A stretch of DNA of 64,000 nt from assembly GCA_019321725.1 (NCBI GenBank), contig CM033108.1:19977799-20041798 (forward strand). The letters run 5' to 3'. The notes under the pieces were generated by a model, which was not told the DNA's origin, searched no databases, and worked only from the letters and a program-made list of their open reading frames with translations. The first letter of the stretch is position 1; each line of letters starts with the position of its first letter. Of this stretch, positions 37,464-50,294 are shown one piece after another. Position numbers and translations under genes: made by a program. Source of the DNA: Paulownia fortunei. Taxonomy: Eukaryota > Streptophyta > Magnoliopsida > Lamiales > Paulowniaceae.

Positions 37464-40400
37464 TCATAGTTGCTCTCTGATATAAGCCATTGATCTTAAC
37501 ATTGAACCTAAAGTATCTTTGGAAACTTGAAATTTCACCTCCGTTTCTCCAGTTGTTGTGGCATCCTGGAGCTGACAAGCAAAAATAGAATTTAGTTTAA
37601 ATCACCCAACCACTACCCTCCTCCAAGCCATCCTACTAAACATACTTGAGACATGTTATAATTATGCTTCTTGCAAATTCTAAATAGAATCCAAGATTGT
37701 CTATATGCTCTTGCCTATGAACAAGGCAGTTAGCTGATCTTAAGTCTCTGGAAATAAAATCAAATATAAAGTCCATCAGACCACGGAAATGTTCCAATAG
37801 TATAACATCTGTATTGTAAAACCAGAAGTCAGTTAACAGACAGCTAAACACTAGCACCATACGATATATAGAAATCCACATTCTCTGTGTTCTTCATTTT
37901 CATTGAATAAACTTGAAAGATGGCTGAGCACATCTGCAGAACAAGGACCAACTTGAAAAGCTACAGGTTTCATAACCCTTATTACAATATTCTGGAAATC
38001 ATATCATTTGTGTCGATAGATCTGTGGTCAATATACAGGATTTCATTTCTAGTAATTGTATCTTTAATGTTATTTCTCTTTTTGTCTATTCAATGCTTAA
38101 GAATATGAAAAATTCTCTCTTGGAAGGCAGGTATAAACACCATGAGTCTTCCTATTTTCATAGTACCATATAAAAAAAACACATTGAAAATATTTGAAGG
38201 GAGCAAAAGACACAAACACAGATGAAAGTATCTCATCAGTACAACATTCAGACGACTATATATTCAAGAATGAGAAACAACTCAGGGTTCGATAATTTGA
38301 ACAGAATCAAGGTGGATACTTCACCCTCTAAGATTTCTCTTAATGTATCAGGAAGTTTATTATTTACATTCTGTATCGTATGCACACTGTACAGCAACCT
38401 GTCAAACTGATTGTAGATTTTTATTCTAACACAACCTTTTAGGTCTAAGAAAAGGCTCCAACAAGCGTTCAAGCACAGACTAGGAGAAAACACTTTCCTT
38501 TAAAACTCTCAGCAACCTCTAGTGCTCCATTTATAAATCTAATTGAAGATACGATGACCAAACAAGTTGTCGACATACAGATGTTAGACCTCGATGAGGA
38601 CTTAATTTACAGAAACCATTCCTTTTAGCAAGACTTCAACTGAAAAGGTTATAGAAACTTGTAACAATGTTTTTTTCCCTCGGTTGCATGTAAAATCAGG
38701 AGACCATAGAGTAAATTTCATCCTGACTATCAGTTTTCCACACAATAGACTTAACTGCCTAATATCATTTTATTGGGTAGGACACAATTTACTGATGCAT
38801 CTCAAAGAAGCACTCCATAACCACAGATAAGAGAAAGCTTTTCACTCAAGGGGACTTGTAAAAATCTCTTTAAATGCCTAATTACAATGCCAGACCAATT
38901 TTAGCATATTTCCAGCCTGATAATGGACAGAGTACATCTCTGAAGTGGCTGCATAGATCTTGAAAGCCAAAAAGTGTAGACATGATATAAGGACAACCTA
39001 TATCAGAGAAACCACTGTAAAGCAATTTTATTGTCTAGACATCACATGAAAGCTATCAAACTAATATTCCATCAAGAAAATCAGTTGGTTTTTTCCTAAA
39101 TTGTTATCAACATCTGTTGAATAGTATCCCATATCCGTAGTGAGAGGAAGATTGGAATGGTTTAAAGTGGGTATAATGGATTTTTTTAGCAACTTGGGGG
39201 TTCCACTTTTGGGACCCCATCCTGTGGGCCCGGGCATGAAAGTTCTTTGCACCGTGCAATTAATTGAGGCTTAATATATAAACATTAATGAGGTGAGTTT
39301 TCCAGCCTGAGGGCAGCCAAAAAACAGGTATGTCGTGATCTGACACTCTTGAAAAACACCTATAAGCATAGTGTCCATTTGAGTAGAAAGGTAGAAAAAC
39401 TTAACCAATGTTTTAAGGGTGGATTAGTGCATCAATGAGCATCAAATTTAACAAGATGGATTTGCAAATATTGATTAGTATTTGCTGATACAATAAACTT
39501 TTCCTCCATCGACCAAAAAGCAAATGAATACACAAATAAATGACTTTCCTTCCATATTTGGGAGTTCAAAGGACTACATCGTAAATGAAGGAGATCACAT
39601 ATCTGAAAGAGTGACTGGCAAGCAGTAATGCACTACTAATCTACAACTTAAGCTTGTTATTACCCAATCAGTGCCAACTTTAGTTGAAGCTTCAATTTTA
39701 ATAGATTCTCACTCAGTTATAGGTTTGAAAATCCTCCAAAATCAGCTCCAATCTTAGTACGATGTCGTGCAGCGACATGGCGCCGTCGTGCACTTACTCC
39801 ATGAAATAGATTGCATTCATTTTTATAGGTAAAAACTCATCTGTGTTTTCTAGAATGGTTGTGACTACTGTAACCAGACTTGACTGACACACAGGTTTAG
39901 AGATAGCAATATGCACAAACTCAAACACAAAGCGGCAAGCCTGCCTTTCCAAGTGGCATTTCAGATCATTAGCTAGCAAATGGTACTAGTTTTTGAATCT
40001 CTAGATTTCACCTGCTTATTCTCTCTCTGTCACAAGCTGAAGTTGCCAATCCAGACCAAACACTTAAACCAAGAACAAGCAGCCACATTATTGGGGACGA
40101 TTCTCAGATTATTAACTTTTATCATAAGAACTTGCTCTTAAAGACAAAAGAAAGCACCTTTAGATTGATAACGGCAACCTTGTTAGCTGGTGTTGAAAGT
40201 TGTTGACTTATGTAAGCCATGGATTTCAACATTGGCTCCAGAGTGGTTCTTGTAAGTCTAAACTGCACCTCTGTTTCTCCTGAGGGAGCCTTGCCATAAT
40301 CTTGGAGCTGCATTGGGCAAAAGAAAACTGTAGATATAAGTGAAAAATCCATCCACACACAGACATCTCTTGCAAACTTGTCAACAGGTATTATGAAGAA

Positions 40401-43400
40401 AAATAAAAAACATTAAAAAACAGAAAGTTGTTGTATTAGAGAGAGGTAAAGCAAAAGCTCTTGACTAGACATGATCAATTTTCACAAATGCATCACCATC
40501 ATGAAAAAATAAGCAACAGTTGAATAAAAAACAAATATATGTAATAAAGTTGTCACCTTCAAATTAATAAGAGCCACTTTACTTGCTGGGTTCTTATTCT
40601 CTATGACCCATGTCATGGACTTAAAACAAGTGAGAACAACCTACAAAGGTACAGAAATAGTAAGAAGAGAAAACTTAATCATTCATAAGTACTGCCTTCT
40701 GAATCATACTGTTTACTTAAAAATTGACAAATAACATATCAATTAACCAACAATCAACGTCTCTCTATTTCATACCGTATTATCAGCAAGTGCGCCATCA
40801 CGGTTAATAGCTATAGGTGCCAGAGTTGGCTGACTCAAATCAGTGACAGGGACTCCAGCATCATTGAGATTAAAGCGATTAGGCACAGCATCTTGCCAAG
40901 GCCATAATGATGGAATCATATCAGGAGTTGGTACGGGGGCTTTCCTGCTACCAATGTCATGGAAACTTCCACTGCCCTGAGAGGGAGGAGGTTTAATTTT
41001 GGCTACAGTTTTTTTCACCAGTGCAATCTTCCTTGAAGCCTCTCGTAAAGCATCAATGGCTGCACCGTAAGTCTCTGTAGCAATAGCTCCTTCCTCCGCA
41101 AATTTTAGTGCTTCCCGACAAAGATTGTTGAAACGAAATGTGAGAGACTCCATACATTGTACACCTATATCTTGGTCATCTAACAGGCCAGCTCTAGCAT
41201 TCCTCGTCCACCTCCTTAATATATAATGTGGTGGGACCGTGAGAACATTTGTTACAGTAAAGACAGTCAATATGTGTCTACAGAGAACTCCTGCATACTC
41301 AAACATCTGGCAGCTGCAACTTGCATTCATCTGAGAAACATCTAATATGACAATGTAAGCCATGTGATCATGCTCATATTTTGCAACCCTAAATTTACTT
41401 ACTGTACCTTCACCATCAATCTTATTGGCAGTGTGTACAAAAGTTTCAACCAGTTCTTCTTGAAACTTCTCAAAAACCTTTTTGGTATATAGATTAGCTG
41501 CCTGTTGTTCCATTGGAGACGGTGTCTTCAGTACTGGTGTTGTACAAATTGTGTAGTAATCTGCCTCTATTTCCCTTTCTAAGGAATTCTCCAAAGCCCT
41601 TTCATACTGCTTGAAGAACATGGGTATGGTCGTCTGCTGGTTCACATGCCCATCAAAGTAGGAGCTAACTCCATGGTTTGATGAAAGTGCAGCAAAAAAA
41701 GTGTCACGAAAATAAACAGGAGCCCACTGCTTCCTGGCATTATATACAGCTTGAAGCCACTCATTTTTCTGGATATCATATTTATCAAGGATAGAACTCC
41801 ATGATGATTCAAAATCCTCAATTGTCTCAGAAAAGTTGATGCAGCTATAAAGCTCTCCATAAAAAGAAGGATGAGCAAGGTATATGTGAGCCAATCTTTC
41901 TTGGCCTTCTCTTAAGATGTGCCATTTGCAAATGCAGTGACGAGTTTCAGGGAATACCTGATGAACTGCTGCTTTGATGGCCCTATCTTGGTCAGTCGTT
42001 ATGGAAACAGGAGCCCGATTGTTCATTGCAGAGAGCCAAGTTTTGAAAACCCAAGCAAAGGAAGCCTCTGACTCATCCAAAAGCAGTGCACAGCCAAATA
42101 AAACCATTTGTCCATGATTATTCACTCCAGTGAAGGGAGCAAATGGAACCTGAAACTGATTTGGTCTATACATTGTGTCAAAAATAACTGCATCACCAAA
42201 GTGACTGTAAGCTGTCCTTGATCTCGCATCAGCCCAGAAAACATTGCTCAAGCGATTGTCATCATCAAGCTGTATGGCATAATAGAAACCAGGGTTTTCA
42301 GCCTGCATCTTCCTGAAATAGGTGAGAAGGTTATGAGCATCTCTTCCAAGAGTTCTTCTTCTGCTAGAAGGTTGAATAAAATGCAGTGGCATCACAGGAA
42401 CAGAACTCGTAGTGGCACGATTTGTTTCAATGGAGGATGCAGTCCTAACAACAGGATTTGTTTCTGCTGAAGACGTATTTCTTACAACAGGATTTGTCTC
42501 CACGGGAGATGTGTTCCTGACAACAAGATTAGGATCATAAAAAACATGGTTGCCATCCACAGAAACCATGATGTCGTTTTGGTTATCAGCTGTCTCAGGC
42601 AGGGCACTTTTTGTAGCTCCAGCAAAATGTCTACGAGGTCTAAGGAAATGCACCTTGCTGGGACTCACAGTAGAATGATTATGATCCTCAACAAATTTTG
42701 TCACAACCCAACTGTCTGGATCCTTTCTCTCTATCTGAAGCATGGCATTGCAACTCTCAACATTCTTTCGTTTGAAAACCTCTCTGGAACAAAAAAATTC
42801 CCAAGAAACAATTGGGCCATCAGGCTTAGTACGACTATATTGACCAACATGAGTGCTAAAACCCACTCGCCTGGCATATGCATCATAGAAATCCTTTGCA
42901 GCTTCTTGAGATTCGAATTCCATACCAACATATGGTTTTTTATTCCCATCATCAGCTTGATTGGTAGAATTTCCACTTAACGTTTGAACCCCATCCTCAG
43001 CATGTTGAGTTTGAGCTTCCCCATTTCTTTGCCTTTTCTCCATATCTACCTCAACCACTTCATCATCTATCTCATCAAACAAATAATATCAAGAGACGTG
43101 CTGTAATTTGTTGGATTATCTGCAGTTGTCACATAACAGATATACCCCAAGGAGGGGGTGGGGGGGAGGGAATCAACACCAGCTTGGGTAAATAAATAAA
43201 TAAACTCTGAAGAAAGTGGGAACATAAATGGTAAAGCAACTCAACTTCAAGTAAGTGGAACAGAGAGTTACATCTCTAAGAGTCACTGCATACATGTTAC
43301 ATAAAGAAAGAGAACAAAAACTAATATCAAATTGCGAGCAACTTCTCATGATTGTTTCTTTTGAAATGTCATTAAGAATATGACGAGTTTCAGATACAGT

Positions 43401-44176
43401 TTACGAACATTATCACCATTTGGATTAATGGAAGTGACAGCAAATTATACGCAGTGCCTTAGTTTTTAGTTCATCGTTTCAATCAAAGTAGAACAAATCA
43501 CATTCAGAGACAGACTCACTCTTCAGTTCCAAATATACATGCTTGCAACAAAGTTTCCACATGTAAAATCAAGTAATCCGACACTGGGTTTAGATTGATG
43601 TTCCATAGTACTTTGAAATCTGAATACCCTCTACAGACTAGTAAATAGTAATCAAGAGGTGATGATCTTCTTTAGGTACGAAAGATTTAATAACAACAGT
43701 GCATGTTACAAAATTAGTTAGGATCTTCCAGATTCTGTAAGCATTTATGATCCTTAACTAAAACATAATTCAAGAAACCTTTCAGACCAAAATTTTGTTC
43801 ACGAATAAATTATGCCTTTTTAAACATATACATTCATTTCCCAAGCTACCCACATATAAAACTACCAAATCAAAGAATCAGCAGAACCACCCAAAAACAA
43901 GAATCTTTTCACTTCCTCCACTTTTTAATCTAATCTTCAAAGATCACAAAATAATACAGCAATTCTTGACATATCATTGAACCCTCAAAAACCCAAAATG
44001 TTGCTTCAATCTTTTTCCTCTTTTTTATCCTTTGTTCAAGTGGGAAATGCAAATTGTTGAACAAATAGGTAAACGAAAAAATGGCAAGAATTTTAAGCTT
44101 TCCGACGAATATGTGTTAAAAGTACAAAAATTCTCACCTGGGTTTTCAACTCTGGGAATGGCAACACCGTAATCAT
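37464..44176 (-). CDS. FRS3: FAR1-related sequence 3-like protein (FRS3), five coding exons
   Basis: Coding exons on the minus strand are 44138-44176, 40776-43070, 40557-40640, 40158-40307 and 37464-37571, all joined in phase 0 at GT/AG sites, giving 891 residues. Exon 2 carries an FAR1 zinc-binding domain (about 59-147, [20 protein letters not shown] to VEDHNHS), a MULE transposase-derived domain (about 305-400, [25 protein letters not shown]) and a SWIM zinc finger (C598, C600, C610, H612). Exons 3-5 encode the repeated VA(V/L)INLK and LQD..TGE.EV.F motifs that end in [11 protein letters not shown], which I recognise from Arabidopsis FRS3 (851 aa). The FHY3/FAR1 family are nuclear, Mutator-derived transcription regulators. 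The start is uncertain: the AUG at 44176 is in frame, another out-of-frame AUG is 4 bases upstream, and an internal AUG is at 43043. Confidence 0.92.
37572..40157 (-). other. FRS3 intron 4, 2.6 kb
   Basis: It is bounded by GT after AAG at 40158 and CAG before CTC at 37571. It has no conserved exon. At 39110-39280 a segment with TCCCATATCCGTAGTGAGAGG and a GGGACCCCATCCTGTGGGCCC phrase looks like a repeat fragment of the kind found in plant LTR or SINE families. Confidence 0.65.
42417..42524 (-). repeat. Three 12-residue tandem repeats in FRS3
   Basis: Residues about 196-231 read [36 protein letters not shown]. The region lies between the FAR1 and MULE domains, where the family is variable. 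Confidence 0.9.
43071..44137 (-). other. FRS3 intron 1
   Basis: The donor is CAG|GTGAG at 44138 and the proposed acceptor is GATGAG at 43073-43071. The upstream frame is closed by TGA at 43089-43091, so the acceptor must lie below that. It contains a G-rich tract (43149-43169) and no other feature. Confidence 0.6.
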
Positions 44177-44400
44177 TCATCACCGAGTCAAATTTCTCTC
44201 TCTCACACACTCTGGTGGGTGGGTGGGTGGGTGGGTGGGTGGGTGTTTGGGGTGAAGTTTTATTCAATTGCTTTAGACTAATTCTATGGAGTTGGGAGGC
44301 TGCCCCAGAGGACACCCCAAAACCTGTCTTCTCTCATTTTTCTCTCTTTTTTGTTCTTGGCTTTTTTTTTTTTCTTTTTTCTTTGTTAAAACAATAACAT
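44177..44400 (-). promoter_or_regulatory. FRS3 5' UTR and proximal promoter with (GGGT)n
   Basis: Upstream of the first AUG (44180) lie a CT/GA tract (GAGAGAGA on the minus strand) and an uninterrupted GGTG repeat at 44214-44246 on the plus strand. Seven or more runs of three G make it a strong quadruplex candidate on the strand that is the template for FRS3. A CT-rich tract follows at 44325-44385. No convincing TATA box is seen. Confidence 0.5.
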
Positions 44401-47400
44401 TACTATTTGTCCCAAGTCTTGTTTAACGTAGAATGGAATTTTCGATAATAAAAATTTTAGAAGTAAAAAATTATGTTTTTATTTTTTGTATTTTCACACT
44501 ATTAACCTCAAAAATAAGAGTTGAGTTTCACATGGCTGAAGTTAATGCTTTAACATCATTTGTTTAAATGAGGGGATAGTTTTAAAAAAATGAAATTTTA
44601 TTTTGAAAATTTCCAAAAAAGAATAGTAATCATAAATTTGGGGAAAAAATTATTATTTGGCAATTTTTTTGTCTTAGGAGTATGTATAAAAGGCCATATA
44701 AAAAAAATTATTATTGAGGGCAATTTTTAGTCTTAGTATTACTTTAATAAAAAATTATCTAGCATATCAAATATTGTACTAGAGCATTCAAAAAGCAAAT
44801 GTCCTTAATCCTTATGCACGCTTATCTTGATGGTTTCAATAGTTTTACCTTATTAGATACTATTTTTGTCTTAAAATTAAAGTTTTTATTTAATTGGCAT
44901 GAAGTTTTAGACTAAACACGAAATTTGAGTTAAAAAAGTAAAAGTTTATATTTAATTTTGTGTACTTTACATTAATGACCACAAAAGTAGTAGTTAAAAA
45001 GTATTAATTTTCTATAATTGGAAAGGAGAAGGTAGTTATAGGAAAAAAAAATCATTTAAAAAAATAAAATTCTTGCGTAACTTTATAATATGGTCATTAA
45101 AATTAATTATTGAAAGTTAGTGATGTTTGATTATTACTTCAAAATGAGAGTACTTATGAAAATAAAATTTATTTTAATAAATATAAAAAAAATTATAATA
45201 AGTGATAAATTTGAGACACATGAAGTACATAAAATGGTGTCGGAGAAGTTAAAAATATATGATAACTTTTGTGTTTTTAAAATCTCAAGTAGTAATATTT
45301 GTTTATATTGTTTAATACAATATTAATTAACTTTTGAAAAACTTGATTAAATTTATTTTAAAATATAATTAAATCAATTAGTCAACAGCACTAATAAATT
45401 TGAAATTTTAGTACGGGGCATGGGGGAGTGTAAGAGTTGAAGTTCTTTATGAGAAAATCAGTAAGTATTCTCAAGCACCAAAAGTTATAAATTGGGACTC
45501 TTGTGTTCTTCACAAGAACAGAAATTTCATGTTAGCCCAATCCAGTAATGTCCCAATTGTAAAAGCCCAATGAGCAACCAAATTCATTATTAGTTCTATT
45601 ACTACAACTGTTATCTTTTTTTTTTTTTTAAACAAAGTCACGTGAATTTAAATAGGAGTTCTACATGTACCTCTATCCATTTATTAAAATCATTAAAAGG
45701 ATTACAAAATAGCTTGCATGGAATCGAAGAAGAGGAATATTTACTCCCTTATTATTATTATTATTACTATTATTATCATCATTTTACTTGGAGCAGAGGT
45801 AGATAGCCAAATAACCAAGTTTTATTAATATAATATTAAAAATTGTTGGTCTTAACTCATTAGTGACAGTTATAATACTTTTCAAACCTAATATTCATAC
45901 AAATAACCCATTATTTTGTCAAACACAAATGGGGGAAATTTTAAGTACCTAAATTTCACTTTTAGTGAATAATTATGCAACCACATCACCTTCCATAACT
46001 CAATCACATGTTCCTTCAACCATAAATCCTGCAACCAATGACCAATAAAGCCAAATTCAAGTGGCTATAGCTTAAATACCAAATCTTTATATAATGAGGT
46101 TTGATTTAAGTTGAACTAGATATGTCGATTTTTTCTAATTTCTATTAGTTTGATCTTTTTGCTTTGATACAAATTTTGTTACATAATTTCATTGTATTTA
46201 ATTAGTTCTTGAATAATATCTCGATATAATGATATAACTAATTAGTTTTTTTTTTTTAAATATATATATACTACTAGAGGTGAATGTCCAATTCAAGGTT
46301 AAGTACGATAATTTTAAATTTTTTTACTAGAATGGAATATTAAGATGAACTCTAGTTATAAAAGTGGAAAAAGTTAAGATTACATATTCATAAAACAATA
46401 GCAAATGCACCAAAAAATAGCATTTTGCATGGCATTGATTCTTTGTCCCCATTGTTAAATTTAGACATAATACTTTAACTATAAGCAACATGTAATTTCA
46501 AAGTTCAGCAAACATGATTATTCACATTTCACAGCCCTCATTAGTTAAATTGATATTAATTGACATCACCTTATTTTTTAAATCATGAACTCAAAATATC
46601 AATACCAAAGAAAATTCATATTTTAAAAGTCAATAGTAGCAACTTTATTCCTAAAAATCCCTCTTTCATCACCATTGAAACTAACAAAAATTTCTTAATC
46701 TTGAGGTCCAATCACTTTTCTCGACTTTTAAACATGCAATGAACAGTTTCATTGAATAGAAATAACAAATGTTAGTTGAGAAATCCAAAGACAATTTTTC
46801 CTGTATCAAACAATTAAGGTTCATACTCATTAATTAACCGTGCCTTTATATTTCAGACTACTATATTAAGAAAAAGAGTCCTAAAAAGCGCTCCATTCTG
46901 TTCAATACTTTAAAGTTTAACCCTTTTGATTTTTCTATATAAATTTTTACTAGTAATATACCAAATGGCATGCATAAAAATTATGAAAAACAAGGAACAC
47001 TCTGTTAAAAAAAGGACAAACTAAGTTGTAAATTTACAAATACCATTTTGTTAAAAAAAAAAAAAAGAGTATTTTTGTTTTTTTTTTAAATTTTAAATGA
47101 AACAGTTGCGTACATCATTTTATTAAAAACCTCAATTATTAACAGATAATCAATCAACAAATAATTATTAACAACAACCAACAATCAACAATCTTCTAAT
47201 CAATTACTATGAAAGTAACAAACACTCTTGTTCAGGCACCTCAACTTTGTCATTTGAGTTAGGTTTTGTTAGCAAAAAACTGAGTATTACTCATACATAC
47301 ATTTTCATAAGTTATCATAAATTCAACTATATTTTACATTAATAAATTTTATTTTATTTTCACTCTCCTAAACATTTTGTTGTATAATATAATCAATGAA

Positions 47401-47438
47401 TTAAATTTTCTTTGATAATTTATCTATCAATTAATTAA
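44401..47438. other. AT-rich intergenic spacer
   Basis: No gene is recognised. It holds an (ATT)n stretch near 45750-45783, poly-T and poly-A runs and TATATA tracts. A segment of higher GC near 45410-45590, with GCATGGGGGAGTG and GCCCAATCCAGTAATG, may be a repeat fragment. Confidence 0.4.
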
Positions 47439-47660
47439 TTAATTGGCTAATTTAGAGGGACATGCCAAAACTCCACTGCTCCTCCGGAGGTTCATCATGC
47501 AGAAAGATACAGGAGGAATTGAATTGGGTTGAACAACTTCAGAATAGACAACGAATACGTTCCACTTATTGAACAGGGTTCTATATCTATCTGTAACCCC
47601 GGGATGCCGAAGAAGCCATATTTGGCAATGCTCCTTTCCTGAAAGTAATCGGATAAACAA
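47439..47660 (-). other. Unidentified GC-richer open frame, 73 codons
   Basis: A minus-strand frame from 47660 to the TAG at 47439 reads MFIRLLSGKEHCQIWLLRHP and onward with a normal amino-acid mix, in a 200-bp patch clearly richer in GC than its surroundings. It has no neighbours in frame and no motif I recognise. It may be a captured or decayed exon, or an isolated small gene. I give no function. Confidence 0.35.
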
Positions 47661-48949
47661 GTAGTTTAAGAAGAGAATAAGGAAAGAAAGAATAAGAGCC
47701 GCAGTAGGTTATAATAAATTATTAAATATACCAATATTGTTTGATATAAATTTAAATCCTGTAATTTTGCTCAAAATACTCTTGAGGTCAAATCTATTTG
47801 ATCTTGAGCTTGTTGATCATCATTCAATTTTTCTTTATCTCTTTCCATTCTAAATTGTTCATTATAATAAATAAATTCAATTTTTAAAATTTTTGTACTA
47901 ATGCTAATGCATCAAGATATCTAGGACACATATCTCTTAGACCCCCAATAAATAATACTGAAAGAACAATTCTTTTGCCAACTTCACTCTTTTAGTATTT
48001 TCTTTCAACACACTATCCACGATTCCTTCGTATAGTTCAAGTCTCATATTTGATTCGTTTTAGAGGTAGCAATCCAATCTTGTTGTCTAGATGCAAAGAG
48101 ACTTTTAAATTATCTTAGATTTCTAATTTATAGCTTGTAGCAACTATATTCATGTAGAGACCTTCTTATTACATTTTTTGCCGACAATTATAAATACAAA
48201 CAATACAATAAAAATTTAAAAAAAAAAATCTAATGAGAAAAGTACTAAATTTGTTAGCAAAACTATATTTAACCTCCAAAAGTGGAGACCCTTCAAAGAA
48301 CATTTGGTCAACATTGATGATAGGTGTTTTACAAATAAAAGTGTTTCAATCAAGCTTGGTGAAAACTATTTTTTCATTATCTTCATGTTATATGAAATGA
48401 GTACATGCATGATGTTCTTAAGATAATTTATAAATTTTTAATATGTTCATATCTTCTTGTTATTGGAAAAGAATATCCACAAACAAATTTTGATACTATA
48501 GAAATATCATTAATATATAATTGGCTATTCATTGAAATATAATAATTTAACAAAGAAGTTAAAAAAATAAAGTAAGGTATCTTCAGTGTGTGTAATTTAG
48601 AAGTGCAAAACAGAGAATAAAAAGAGATTTCTATTATAGAATATACTTGCAACTGAAAATTATGCATTCTGCCCCCACAAAATCATCATCTAAATGACGT
48701 TGAAAAAGCCTCATATTAAGCTTCTTAACAATAGAATTTTTCAGCTACAATTTAATGACCAATTGCACTCTAAAAACCGTGTGTAGATAGGAGATTAATT
48801 TTCCAATTCAGACCAAAAATCGTGTGCATATATCTGAAAATTAAGAGTCCAATTATAACTTAAATCGGTGAGTCCAATTAAAACTTAAAATCCGTGTAAT
48901 TGCAGCAATTAATTTTAGTTTTTCAACACACTTCAAGTCCCGTCCTTAT
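47661..48949. other. AT-rich intergenic spacer
   Basis: No gene or clear element is seen. The end (48770-48940) repeats the phrases CCGTGTG(T/C)A and CCAATT(A/T)(A/T)AACTTAAA two or three times. Confidence 0.4.
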
Positions 48950-49245
48950 GGGACTTTTATATTATAAATTACATTATTGTCATTACAATTAACAATGTTA
49001 AAGAGCCTTTCTTTGTAGTTTAACTTGGACTTTATTATATTGTAAATTATATTATTACCATTATAAATAATTAACAAAGTTAGGGTCATTTTTGTCTAAT
49101 TAAAAATTGAAAGAAACAGTCACAATTATAATTTAACTTGAATTTTATTATATTATAAATTATATTATTGGCATTACAAACAATTAATAATGTTAGGGTC
49201 ATTTTAATCCAATCAAAAATTAGAAGAAATATTTACACTTTTATA
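48950..49245. repeat. Three tandem units of about 110 bp
   Basis: Units starting near 48950, 49030 and 49143 share TTTATTATATT.TAAATTA, ATTA(T/C).(G/A)..ATTA.AA.AATTAA.AA.GTTA and a trailing TAATTTAACTTG or TTTACAC. The array ends at TACACTTTTATAATAGTATAGA, whose complement looks like a Helitron 5' end (TCTATACTATTATAAAAGTG), so a minus-strand Helitron terminus may lie at about 49253. Confidence 0.6.
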
Positions 49246-49320
49246 ATAGTATAGATATATAAGTATATATATCTATATAGATGATAAAGTAATGTTGTTT
49301 TTATCTTAAAAATAATTGGT

Positions 49321-50294
49321 AAATTCATTGTGCCCCCTTGAATTAAAGCTGAAAATGAGAGTGCCATCTCCATATTTTTAATGCATCACTTTGCTCCCTC
49401 TAATTTTCTAAAATATTTTAATTACTAAAATTCCTTCCAAATAATGTTTGATTTACTGAATTTTCCACTAGTGTTGGTTAAGCATATTTAAAAAATATTG
49501 TAAGCTCTACATCTATAAGATGTTTTTGGAGTTTATAAGATGTTAAATTTTATTTTAAAAATAAGTTCTTAAAGTATTTAGATAAAATAAGAATATAGAG
49601 ATTATAAGATTTTAGTAATGACAATCTTATAATTAACATGGTCAAAATAAAAGAAGTTTGTTAAGATATTATAGTTCTTACTTTTTTAAAAGAAGTTTAT
49701 AAAATTCTAACATTTTGGGAGTTTATAAAATCATTTGCTAAAAAAATTTACCAAATACTTGAGGATATTTTATAAGCTCCCAAACATCATATAAGATGTT
49801 TTAAAGAATTTATAAGCTCTTCCAAACACCACACCCTTTAAATCAAAAGAAAGCTACAAAGAGAAGTGTTAAAAAAAAAAGAAAAGAAAACCCATTTCTT
49901 CATTGTTAATGAAGGTAGCAAAAATTAAATTTCACTAGTGCTTTTTGTCATCCAAAGGAAAAAAATAAATATGTTTCTTATAATCAATCCTAAACTTATT
50001 TAAATTAATTATGATTTATAAAAAAATAAATCATCAACTATATTGATATAATTAATCAAATTGAATATTCCTCATCCACTAATCTCAACTTGGGTTGGTG
50101 GAGATGGGATAGGAGGAGATTCCTTTTTCTTTTTCCTTAAGTTTAGACTTGGGGGCTAATTAGTAAATCCTAGTGTTTTTTAAGAAATCTTCTAAGTAAA
50201 TTTTAATAAGTAGAGAGGGCAAAGTGAAGCAGTTAAAAAGATGAAAAGGGTAGTCTTATTTTCAACTTTAGTTCAAGGGGACAAAGTGAAATTT
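49321..50294. mobile_element. MITE-like element with ~95-bp terminal inverted repeats, 974 bp
   Basis: The left end (49321-49415: AAATTCATTGTGCCCCCTTG..., ...CACTTTGCTCCCTCTAATT) and the reverse complement of the right end (50200-50294: AAATTTCACTTTGTCCCCTT..., ...CACTTTGCCCTCTCTACTT) match over about 95 bases with roughly one mismatch in five. The interior is non-coding. The superfamily and the target-site duplication were not resolved. Confidence 0.75.

Noticed and set aside
42546..42980. Plus-strand 144-codon open frame inside FRS3
   Set aside because: It is the antisense shadow of the strongly supported FRS3 exon.
40770..43082. Treating FRS3 as a single-exon gene starting at 43082
   Set aside because: The codon at 43082 is TTG, the frame is closed at 43089, and GT donor and downstream exons with family motifs show splicing at 40776.
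44178..44180. The first AUG as the FRS3 start
   Set aside because: Its frame ends in TGA just after the 44138/43070 junction. The AUG four bases later is in frame, so the first is listed as an upstream AUG.
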